From Halomarina oriensis (GTDB lineage: Archaea > Halobacteriota > Halobacteria > Halobacteriales > Haloarculaceae), in assembly GCF_009791395.1 (NCBI RefSeq), contig NZ_WSZK01000015.1:558001-622000 (forward strand): a DNA stretch of 64,000 nt, in the 5' to 3' direction. Position 1 is the first letter of the stretch. Each line of letters starts with the position of its first letter. The translations under genes were made by a program, and so were the position numbers. Positions 33,225 through 40,645 of the stretch are shown one piece after another. A model generated the notes under the pieces. It ran no database searches. It was not told the DNA's origin and saw only the letters and a list, made by a program, of their open reading frames with translations.

Positions 33225-33393
33225 CGTCCTCCAAGCGGCCGTGGCGGGCGTCGATGTCGTCGAGCAGGTCGAGCGTCTTCCGAACCGAGGCACGAATCGC
33301 GTCGCTACGGTTGACGAACTTCCCCTGGTCACCGACGTGGGCGTCGAGGTCCTCCAGTAGCTCCTGTGGAATCTCGACACTGATCTTGGGCAT
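33217..33393 (-). CDS. Ribbon-helix-helix regulator
   Basis: Protein of 58 residues, starting MPKISVEIPQELLEDLDAHV, then FVNRSDAIRASVRKTLDLL. This is a complete CopG/MetJ-type ribbon-helix-helix fold: an N-terminal strand for base contacts and two helices. The end overlaps the transporter start by 8 bp, so it likely controls its own operon. A toxin partner is not seen, making an antitoxin role unlikely. Confidence 0.85.
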   Translation of the reverse strand: MPKISVEIPQELLEDLDAHVGDQGKFVNRSDAIRASVRKTLDLLDDIDARHGRLEDDE

Positions 33394-33476
33394 GGACGGT
33401 CGTTACCGACCACGGCCCAAAACCTGTCGGTTCGACGGTCTCGCTCGGTGATAGCGTGACGGACGTCGACGACTGC

Positions 33477-33875
33477 TCAGTGCGCCCGGAAGAGATGGAC
33501 GAGTTCGCGGCAGGCGTAGCCGGCGAGGAAGCCGAGCAACGCACCGCCGAGACAGAGCACGGCGACGGTCCCCGCGGTGTCGACGGCGAGCGCTTCGGGG
33601 CGACCGAACAGCACGAACGCGACCGACGGAACGACGCCGATGACGATACCTTCGAGGAGGCCACCGCCACGAACCGCCGAGACGCCCGCGACCAGCGGCG
33701 GCGTCGCAAACAGCACCACCGGCAGCACCCGACCGTACAGCGCGTCGCTGAGCGCACCGCCGGGGAGCACGACGAGCGAGACGACGAGCAGCAAGGAGAG
33801 CGCGTACACACCCGAGACGTACCACTCGCGCGTCCCCCGTTCCCCCCGGAGCAGCGTCTCTGTGGCTCCACTCAT
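33477..33875 (-). CDS. Four-helix membrane protein of unknown function
   Basis: Protein of 132 residues with hydrophobic segments at about 20-40, 48-65, 72-90 and 100-120 after a polar N-terminus. It lies alone between the ribbon-helix-helix gene and tatCt with its own upstream region. No family recognised. Confidence 0.65.
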   Translation of the reverse strand: MSGATETLLRGERGTREWYVSGVYALSLLLVVSLVVLPGGALSDALYGRVLPVVLFATPPLVAGVSAVRGGGLLEGIVIGVVPSVAFVLFGRPEALAVDTAGTVAVLCLGGALLGFLAGYACRELVHLFRAH

Positions 33876-34038
33876 CGTCTCCTCGACACGGAGGGAACCA
33901 TCAGACGTGCGAACATACCGCTCCTGTCCTCGTGTGGCGTGATAGCTTTACCGAACGTGAGAGACTGTCGCAGTATCAGGTATGAAGGTCTCGCCGACGG
34001 CCGTTTCGTCGTGAAGGTCCCCGGCGCTCGGGACGGGG

Positions 34039-36336
34039 TCAGTCGGCACCCTGGCCGGTCGACCGGGGGGCCCGTCGGCCGCCGAGGGTGTACAGCCAGA
34101 GGACGCCGAGGCCGACGCCGTACATCAGCGCGACGGGGATGGCGATGAGGAACATCGTGAACAGTCCCCGCGGCGTGAAGAACGCCGAGAGCGCGAAGAC
34201 GGCGGTGACGGCCTCGCGCCAGCGGTCACGCTGGATACGGAACGGGACGATGCCGCCACGGTGGAAGAGGAGCATCGTCGTCGGGATGGCCGTCAGCAGG
34301 CCGATGCCGAGCGTCGTGAAGAAGACGAGCCAGCCGTAGGAGCTGATCTGGTACTTGATGAGCATCCCGTTGCCGACGATGTCGGCGGCGAGCCACGAGA
34401 TGACGGTCGGTGCGACGACGAGGAAGCCGAAGATGCTCCCGAGGACGATGGAGACGGCCGTCGTGACGGCCCACGTGAACAGCACGCCGCGGTTGCCCGA
34501 GACGAACCCGCGGTCCTTGAGCGCCGGCCACACGTAGTAGAGCAAGAGCGGGAGGACGGCGGCCGCACCGAAGATGAGCGAGAGCTTCACCTGGAAGACG
34601 AGCGCCTCGACGGGGTGGAGCGCGACGATCTCGAACGCTTCGGGGGAGACGGACTCCGAGAGCCGAACCACGTAGTTCGGCGAGAGCGACCCCGCGCCCC
34701 CGGTGATGGGGTCGGGGGCGACCAGCGGGACGTCGATGGAGCCAGCGGTCGGCAGTCGGCTGAGGAACACCCGCTGGAGGTCACCGATACCGCCGGAGTA
34801 GAGCCACGCGAACGAGAGCCCCATCACGACCATGAAGACGGCGATGAGGCGGAACGACTTGGAGGCGAGACTGCCGAGGATGAACTGCACGTCGTAGAGG
34901 TAGCCCCCGATGTCCTCCTCGTCCGTCTCGTCGTCGGTGAACGCGCCCAGCATCCCCGCACTCGTGCGGGTGACGACGCCCGAGTCGTCGGCGTCCGCCC
35001 CGTCCCCGGCGTCGGCGTCGGCGGCCTCCGTCTCCGCTTTCGCTTCTCGGCCGGCTTCGGCCTCGTCGAACCGGTCGAGGACGGCCTGGGCCTTCTCGTG
35101 GTCGCCGTCGTCCATCGCCGTGCCCGCGACGTCGAGTGCCTCCTCCTCGTCCATCTCGGCGAACGCCTCGGGTGGGGCGGCCCGGACGCCCGCGGCGTCG
35201 AGCGCCCGCATGTCGATGGCCGACGGGTCGCCGTACGGCCCGCGACCGGCGGCGGCCATCTCGCTGGCGGCCTCCAGACAGAGGTAGACGTAGTAGACCA
35301 TCAGCGCCATCGTCAGGAGGAAGGCGACGACGACACTGGTCGCGACGATGGCCTCGGCGCGGGGAATCCCCCACAGCGACTCGACCGTGGGGAGTTCGGG
35401 CGGGCGAACCACCGTCGGTATCGCCGGCTGAACGACGTCGTTGAAGTAGACGCCGGCACCGTAGGCGATGGTGGCGTAGGTGGCGACGAACGAGGCGACG
35501 GCCATCACCATCAGCCGGGGAGCCATGTCGCGCATCTCCGCCCGGAAGTCCACCTCGGCACTCCCCCGGTGGACGGTGACGACGAACTTCGTGAACCCGA
35601 GGCTGAGGCCGTAGAGGAACAGCAGGGGAACCGCCCACATCACCTGCGTGAACGGGTCGGGCGGGGAGAACACCGCGCCGAACGCGAAGATGGCGACGAC
35701 CGCGTAGCGCCACTTGTCGCGGAACGTCTCGTAGCGGACGATTTCGGCGTACGCGAGCGCCGCCATCGCCAGCGGCAGTTGGGCCGCGAGACCGAACGAG
35801 AACGTCAGGAAGAGGACGAACTGGATCCACTCGGTGATGCCGTAGTCCGGCGAGAACCCCGCTTGCGCGGCGTTGGAGGCGAGGAACTCGAACATCACCG
35901 GGAAGAAGACGTAGTAGCCGTAGAGGATGCCCAGCGCGAACAGCACGGCGGCGACGAGTCCCATCCCGACGAGCTGCCACGTCGGTATCTTCTTCTCGGG
36001 CCACACGCCCCGACGTTTGAGCGCGTCACGCCCGAAGTAGACGATGACGGGGAGCGCGAGCAACCCGCCGACGACGAGTCCGATCTTCGCCTGCAGGAGG
36101 ATGACCTCGAACGGGGTCCGCGTGATGACGTTCGCCTGCGGGGCGCTACTGAGCAGGTCGGCCTTCAGCCGGTCCCACCCGAAGTAGTAGAGGAACATGA
36201 TGGTCCCCAGCAGGCCGAACAGGAACACGAGCGCCACCTTCTGGAGGTCTTTCTGTGCCGCGCGAAGTATCTCGCCGACGGCCGCCCGGCCGTCGACCAA
36301 CGCGCGTTTCGTATCGTCACCGATGGCGCTCGACAC
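34039..36336 (-). CDS. tatCt: TatCt, tandem-fused twin-arginine translocase subunit
   Basis: Membrane receptor subunit for folded proteins with twin-arginine signals. The 765-residue protein contains two TatC-like six-helix domains (about 30-330 and 470-750) joined by an acidic linker with extra helices, the haloarchaeal TatCt architecture. The first domain keeps LQKVALVFLFGLLGT and PLAMAALAYAEIVRY; the second has DVQFILGSLASKSFRL and GIVPFRIQRDRWREA. Start GTG 36336 (VSSAIGDDTKRAL) fits the family N-terminus. It is divergent from tatCo. Halophiles use Tat heavily, and several Tat substrates are in this window. Confidence 0.92.
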   Translation of the reverse strand: MSSAIGDDTKRALVDGRAAVGEILRAAQKDLQKVALVFLFGLLGTIMFLYYFGWDRLKADLLSSAPQANVITRTPFEVILLQAKIGLVVGGLLALPVIVYFGRDALKRRGVWPEKKIPTWQLVGMGLVAAVLFALGILYGYYVFFPVMFEFLASNAAQAGFSPDYGITEWIQFVLFLTFSFGLAAQLPLAMAALAYAEIVRYETFRDKWRYAVVAIFAFGAVFSPPDPFTQVMWAVPLLFLYGLSLGFTKFVVTVHRGSAEVDFRAEMRDMAPRLMVMAVASFVATYATIAYGAGVYFNDVVQPAIPTVVRPPELPTVESLWGIPRAEAIVATSVVVAFLLTMALMVYYVYLCLEAASEMAAAGRGPYGDPSAIDMRALDAAGVRAAPPEAFAEMDEEEALDVAGTAMDDGDHEKAQAVLDRFDEAEAGREAKAETEAADADAGDGADADDSGVVTRTSAGMLGAFTDDETDEEDIGGYLYDVQFILGSLASKSFRLIAVFMVVMGLSFAWLYSGGIGDLQRVFLSRLPTAGSIDVPLVAPDPITGGAGSLSPNYVVRLSESVSPEAFEIVALHPVEALVFQVKLSLIFGAAAVLPLLLYYVWPALKDRGFVSGNRGVLFTWAVTTAVSIVLGSIFGFLVVAPTVISWLAADIVGNGMLIKYQISSYGWLVFFTTLGIGLLTAIPTTMLLFHRGGIVPFRIQRDRWREAVTAVFALSAFFTPRGLFTMFLIAIPVALMYGVGLGVLWLYTLGGRRAPRSTGQGAD

Positions 36337-36425
36337 ACCGGACCTAGCCAACTGGGTGCTATCAATCTTTTCCGTCGCCGTCGGGTGAGAAGGCTTACAA
36401 CCACCCGGTGACGTACTCGGACGTA
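36337..36425. promoter_or_regulatory. Divergent promoter of tatCt and tatCo
   Basis: 89 bp between the two starts. GCTTACAAC (36391-36399) lies about 30 bp before the tatCo ATG. AT-rich TATCAATCTTTTCC (about 36360-36373) is a candidate element for the tatCt direction. Shared control would balance the two subunits. Confidence 0.5.
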
Positions 36426-37814
36426 ATGACCGGCGACGAGCGGCGTGGGCCCGACGAGGAACGGTCGGGGAGCGACGCGAGCCCGCCGGATTCGTCGGAG
36501 ACCGGCGACTTAGACGACCTCGACGACCTCTCCTACAGGGAACTCCAGTCGCTCGCCGCCGACCACGGTGTCTCGCCCGTCGGGAAGACGTCGAACGACC
36601 TCCGCGAACACATCGCCGAGGCACGAGCCGAAGAGCGCGGCGAACAGGACGGCGACACCGACGACGACGAGGAGTCGACCGGCGGGACGCTGACCGAGAT
36701 TCCGACCGTCGACCCCGACGACCCGGAGGCCGGGACACCCGCAGCGGAGACGAACGGTGACGCCGGAACGGACGACGACGCCGAGACGGACGAGGAGGCG
36801 GGCGACCCGGCGGTCAACCCCGACGGCTCGATTCCGGACTGGGTCAAAAGCGAGGAGCCGACCATCGACGAGGTGCTCGGCCCGTCGGAGGCCGACCGCG
36901 AGGACGAGGACCCCGCCGAGGACCGTGTGAGTCCCGATGAGGAGATGGACGGCGAGAACCCGTTCGAGAACGTCGGAGCGGACCCCGACGGCGCTCGCGC
37001 CCAGTCCGACGGCGGCGCGACCGTTCCCGCCTCCGGCGAGCGGAACGTCGACTACGACTACTACGACGAGGACGACGGCTTCATCGAGGGACCCGAGAGC
37101 GACCAGGAGATGCCGCTCGCGGACCACATCGAGGAGATGATCAAGCGACTCGGCGTCGTCATCCTCTCGATGGCGCTGGTGAGCGTGCTCGTCCTGCCGT
37201 TCGCCGTCGACCTCATCAACTTCATCTGGTACTCGATTCTCGGGTCGGTCCAGAGCAGCGTCACCAGCCCACGGGCCTACCAGCCACTGGCGCTCGTGCT
37301 GGCCCGCCTGAAGGTGGCGACGCTCGCGGGCTTCGTCATCGCGTTACCGGTGTTCGTCTACGAGACGTACCTGTTCATGCGCCCCGGACTCTACAAACAC
37401 GAGCGGCGCTACTACCTCGCGGCGGTGCCGACGAGCCTCGTCCTCGCGTTCATCGGCGTCGCGTTCGCGTTCTACCTCGTCCTCCCCTTCATCTTCAGCT
37501 ACTTCGTCAACTACTCCGAGCAGGCCGCAGAGGTGGCGTTCGGCCTGAGCGAGACGTTCGGCCTGATGCTCCTGCTGATGGGCTTTTTCGCCGCCGTCTT
37601 CCAGATTCCGCTGCTCATCATGCTCGCGGTGATGATGGGGCTGACCACCCGCCAGTGGCTCGCCGACCGCCGCCTCTACTTCTGGGGTGGGTTCCTCGGC
37701 GTCGCACTGCTGTTCAGTCCCGACCCGACCGGCCTCGCGCCGTTCATCGTCGCCATCACGATGGTGACGCTGTTCGAGGCGACGCTGCTCCTCCTGCGCT
37801 GGACCCAGCGCTAG
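36426..37814 (+). CDS. tatCo: TatCo, twin-arginine translocase subunit with long N-terminal domain
   Basis: Second TatC subunit, 462 residues. The C-terminal 245 residues are a normal six-helix TatC (MPLADHIEEMIKRLG, FVYETYLFMRPGLYKHERR, GLTTRQWLADRR). The N-terminal 215 residues are cytoplasmic and very acidic, with a Rho_N/SAP-like helical motif at about 34-68 (LSYRELQSLAADHGVS). TatCo with an extended N-terminus is usual in haloarchaea; the helical motif has no assigned role. ATG 36426 is used, as a GTG 18 bp upstream adds nothing conserved. Confidence 0.92.
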   Translation: MTGDERRGPDEERSGSDASPPDSSETGDLDDLDDLSYRELQSLAADHGVSPVGKTSNDLREHIAEARAEERGEQDGDTDDDEESTGGTLTEIPTVDPDDPEAGTPAAETNGDAGTDDDAETDEEAGDPAVNPDGSIPDWVKSEEPTIDEVLGPSEADREDEDPAEDRVSPDEEMDGENPFENVGADPDGARAQSDGGATVPASGERNVDYDYYDEDDGFIEGPESDQEMPLADHIEEMIKRLGVVILSMALVSVLVLPFAVDLINFIWYSILGSVQSSVTSPRAYQPLALVLARLKVATLAGFVIALPVFVYETYLFMRPGLYKHERRYYLAAVPTSLVLAFIGVAFAFYLVLPFIFSYFVNYSEQAAEVAFGLSETFGLMLLLMGFFAAVFQIPLLIMLAVMMGLTTRQWLADRRLYFWGGFLGVALLFSPDPTGLAPFIVAITMVTLFEATLLLLRWTQR

Positions 37815-37870
37815 GAGCGTCAGGTGGTGTTGTGACCGGAGTCGTCGGTTTCGCCGTCGGAGCTGGTAGT

Positions 37871-38051
37871 AACACCTCGAAAGCCCCGAGGCTCAGGACT
37901 CGGGGATGGCTGACGAACGGGCCGAGGCGGGGGGACTGAAAGGGGCCGCGTTCTCGGTAGCCGAGGCGACGTAAGCACTGGAACGAGGCGAAGCCGAGCG
38001 AAGCGCGCAGCGAGTCGCAGGCACCGAGAACGCGGGGGCTTTCGAGGTGTT
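37871..38051. repeat. Nested inverted-repeat element
   Basis: A perfect 17-bp inverted repeat (AACACCTCGAAAGCCCC at 37871-37887; its complement at 38035-38051) brackets 181 bp. Inside, CGCGTTCTCGGT (37947-37958) pairs with ACCGAGAACGCG (38023-38034), giving a second 12-bp arm. It has no open frame, and could be a MITE-like repeat or a structured RNA locus. It fills most of the 300-bp gap between tatCo and the phosphatase gene; nothing else was seen in that gap. Confidence 0.7.
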
Positions 38052-38114
38052 CTCGTCATCGACGGCCGGACAGTTTCGCCAACACCCAAGCCATCCGCAC
38101 CCGAAGAGTCCCCA

Positions 38115-38789
38115 ATGCCGACAGTCGTGCTGGTGCGACACGGGGAGACGCCGTGGAACCGAGACGAGCGGATGCAGGGGTGGGCACCCGTCCCGCTCTC
38201 CGAGCGTGGTCACGAGCAGGCCGCGGCGGCCGCCGCGTTCCTCGCCGACGACTACGACGTGGACCGCGTCGTCGCCTCGGACCTGCTGCGGACCCGCGAG
38301 ACGGCCGAGTCGCTCCGCGAGGCGCTCGACGACCCGCCCGTCGAGTTCGACCGCGCGTGGCGCGAACGTGACATCGGGGTGTACCAGGGGTTGAGCTACC
38401 GGGACATGCTGGAGCGGTTCCCGACGTTCGGACTGGGCGAGGCCGCCGCACACGCCGCGACCGAGGTCCCCGACGGCGGCGAGAGCATCGTCGAGATGCG
38501 TGACCGCGTCCTCGACGGCTTCCGGACCGTGGCCGGCGAGTCCGGGACGACGCTCGTCGTCACCCACGGCGGTCCCATCCACCAGGTCCTGGGTCACGCG
38601 AAGGGGATGGACGTGACCGAGGCCGTCCTCGAACACACGCAGGCGAACTGTGCGGTCAACGAGTTCGACGTCGACGGCGAGACGGTGACGGTCCGTCGGG
38701 AGAACGCGACGCCGTGGGAGGAGGGCGAGGACGGTGTCGAGCCGCGGACGCGAGCGGGTCTGGACGCAGAGCGACGGGACGGCGACTGA
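38115..38789 (+). CDS. Histidine phosphatase family protein
   Basis: Protein of 224 residues in the phosphoglycerate-mutase-like clan. RHGETPWN (8-15) contains the catalytic His; further ligands are in SDLLRTRETA, the acid-base Glu in WRERDIGVYQG and the second His in VVTHGGP. Members include phosphatases for sugar phosphates, nucleotides or cobalamin precursors; substrate cannot be told. The C-terminal 20 residues are acidic. It stands alone downstream of the inverted-repeat element. Confidence 0.9.
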   Translation: MPTVVLVRHGETPWNRDERMQGWAPVPLSERGHEQAAAAAAFLADDYDVDRVVASDLLRTRETAESLREALDDPPVEFDRAWRERDIGVYQGLSYRDMLERFPTFGLGEAAAHAATEVPDGGESIVEMRDRVLDGFRTVAGESGTTLVVTHGGPIHQVLGHAKGMDVTEAVLEHTQANCAVNEFDVDGETVTVRRENATPWEEGEDGVEPRTRAGLDAERRDGD

Positions 38790-38807
38790 CCGGCGGGCCA
38801 GCGTGTT

Positions 38808-39728
38808 CTACCGCGACGGGTACTCCGCCTCGAAGACGTTCGTGACGGGGTCGGTCTCGTCTGACCCGTCGGAGTCGGTCTCGGCGTCGTCCGCAGCCCC
38901 TTCGTCCGCAGCCCCCTCGCCCGCCGGACTCACGCTGCCCGTCGCGTAGCCGTGGAGGTCCAGCGTGACGTGGTCGAACCCGGCCGCCTCGCAGTGCTCG
39001 CGGGCCGCCTCGACGAACGCGGGGTCGAGCGCGGCGTCGAGTTCGTCCTCGCCCACCTCGATGCGGGCGAGGCCGTCGTGGTCGCGGACGCGGAACTGTT
39101 CGAAGCCCCACTCGCGGAGCAGTGACTCGGCACGTTCGACGCGCGTCAGGCGTTCCTCGGTGACTTCGAGACCCGTGGGAATCCGCGAGGAGAGACAGGC
39201 CATCGCGGGTTTGTCGGCGACCGAGAGGCCGTAGTCGCGGGCTATCTCTCGGACCTCCTCCTTCGTGACGTCGTGGGCCAACAGCGGCGAGAGCACGTCG
39301 AGTTCGGCGACCGCTCGCAGACCGGGGCGGTGGCCCTCGCCGGGGTCCGAGGCGTTGGTCCCGTCACAGACGGTGTCGATACCGAGCGACCGGGCGTGGT
39401 CGTACATCGCGCCGAGACGCATCGTCCGGCAGTGATAACAGCGTTCGTCGTCGTTCTGGACGAAGTTCGGGTCCTCCAGTTCGGAGAACTCGACGACCTC
39501 GTGGCGGATACCGATCTCCGCAGCGACCTGCCGGGCGTCGTCGAGTTCGGCGTCGGGGAGCGTCTCGCTCTTGGCGGTGCAGGCGACGGCGGCCTCGCCC
39601 AGCGCGTCGTGGGCGAGGGCGGCGACGACGCTCGAATCGACGCCGCCGGAGAAGGCGACGAGCACCCCGTCGCGGGCGGCGAGGCGCTCGCGGGCGGCGT
39701 CGCGCTTGGCCGCGATGTGTCCGTCCAT
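38808..39728 (-). CDS. larE: ATP-dependent sacrificial sulfur transferase LarE-like
   Basis: PP-loop ATPase of 306 residues. SGGVDSS (27-33) is the pyrophosphatase loop. CYHCR (97-101) and the sulfur-donor Cys178 (MACLSSRIP) match LarE, which builds the nickel-pincer cofactor of lactate racemase by giving up a cysteine sulfur; some relatives use a three-Cys Fe-S cluster. The C-terminal 50 residues are an acidic, Ala/Asp-rich tail. Neither larB nor larC is in the window, so the cofactor role is inferred. Confidence 0.88.
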   Translation of the reverse strand: MDGHIAAKRDAARERLAARDGVLVAFSGGVDSSVVAALAHDALGEAAVACTAKSETLPDAELDDARQVAAEIGIRHEVVEFSELEDPNFVQNDDERCYHCRTMRLGAMYDHARSLGIDTVCDGTNASDPGEGHRPGLRAVAELDVLSPLLAHDVTKEEVREIARDYGLSVADKPAMACLSSRIPTGLEVTEERLTRVERAESLLREWGFEQFRVRDHDGLARIEVGEDELDAALDPAFVEAAREHCEAAGFDHVTLDLHGYATGSVSPAGEGAADEGAADDAETDSDGSDETDPVTNVFEAEYPSR

Positions 39729-39893
39729 ACGGGCGACTGGGACGCCGAGGAGTAAAGCCCTCACGTCCTGGCGGCGCTCGCGTGGCTCGTCGTAGGCGGT
39801 GGTCCGCGCCCGCCCGACGACGGAGACGATGGGGACGGCGACAGGCACGGGCGGGCACAACGCTCAGGAGGATGGCGTGAGTCAGCACGACCC

Positions 39894-40220
39894 ATGTCCG
39901 AACGGGACGACACGACGACGGGAGGCGTGGAGACGCCGAAGTACCCCGAGGACCACGACGGGTCACACCTGCTCGGTGTCGAGGAGCGTGGTGCCCCGCT
40001 GTACTACAACGCCGAGTCGAACACGGTCTACACCGGGAAGGTCGACTCGGGCGAGTTGATGAGCGACTGGGCCGACGAGAAGGTGCTCGGCGACCGTTCG
40101 CTCTCCGACTACCTCGACTCGGAGTCGAGCGGCTGGCAGTCGCTCTCGGCGTACGCCAAGCGTCACCTCCCCGGTGTCGAGGCCGACGGGGACGACGCGA
40201 CCGAGGAGGGACGACGATGA
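39894..40220 (+). CDS. Small acidic haloarchaeal protein, tandem paralogue 1
   Basis: Protein of 108 residues. It shares a plan with the next gene: GSHLLGVEERG (there GGSHIYYDERD), a central acidic part, and GWQSLSAYAKRHLP (there GWDWLSEFTREHVP). The end overlaps the next start by ATGA, so they are a co-translated duplicated pair. No enzyme motif; a small alpha/beta fold is likely. Confidence 0.68.
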   Translation: MSERDDTTTGGVETPKYPEDHDGSHLLGVEERGAPLYYNAESNTVYTGKVDSGELMSDWADEKVLGDRSLSDYLDSESSGWQSLSAYAKRHLPGVEADGDDATEEGRR

Positions 40221-40549
40221 CCGACCGCCGGCCGGACGCCTCGGCGGACGACCGTGTCGACCCGCCGGACCGCGACCACCTGCGCGACGACGCGCCACAG
40301 CTCATCGGGCAGGCCGCGGGCGGGAGTCACATCTACTACGACGAGCGCGACCGGACGATGTTCGAGGGGCCGGCCCCCGACGAACTGGGGCGTGACGACC
40401 GGACGAACGAACAGCCGGTCGGCACGCGAGGGGTCGAGGGGATCGTCGACGCCATCAACGACCGCGAGGGCTGGGACTGGCTCTCGGAGTTCACCAGGGA
40501 GCACGTCCCCCTCGCTGGCAGCGACGAGGAGTCGGACCGGGAGGAGTGA
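40217..40549 (+). CDS. Small acidic haloarchaeal protein, tandem paralogue 2
   Basis: Protein of 110 residues, paralogue of the preceding gene (see shared motifs there). It contains QLIGQAAGGSHIYYDERDRT, an EGPAPDEL segment and the C-terminal helix WLSEFTREHVPLAG. The two may form a heterodimer. Function is unknown. Confidence 0.68.
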   Translation: MTDRRPDASADDRVDPPDRDHLRDDAPQLIGQAAGGSHIYYDERDRTMFEGPAPDELGRDDRTNEQPVGTRGVEGIVDAINDREGWDWLSEFTREHVPLAGSDEESDREE

Positions 40550-40645
40550 CGCCGGCGACCGGGGACCGACCACGCGGCGACCCGGACGACACCACACCGC
40601 ACGCGGAGCGACGGACCTTTGGCAACCGACTGCAACGGCGGGGGT

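Noticed and set aside
34261-36411. 716-codon plus-strand frame antisense to tatCt
   Set aside because: A shadow of the membrane-protein gene: Glu/Arg-rich low-complexity sequence produced by complement of hydrophobic codons.
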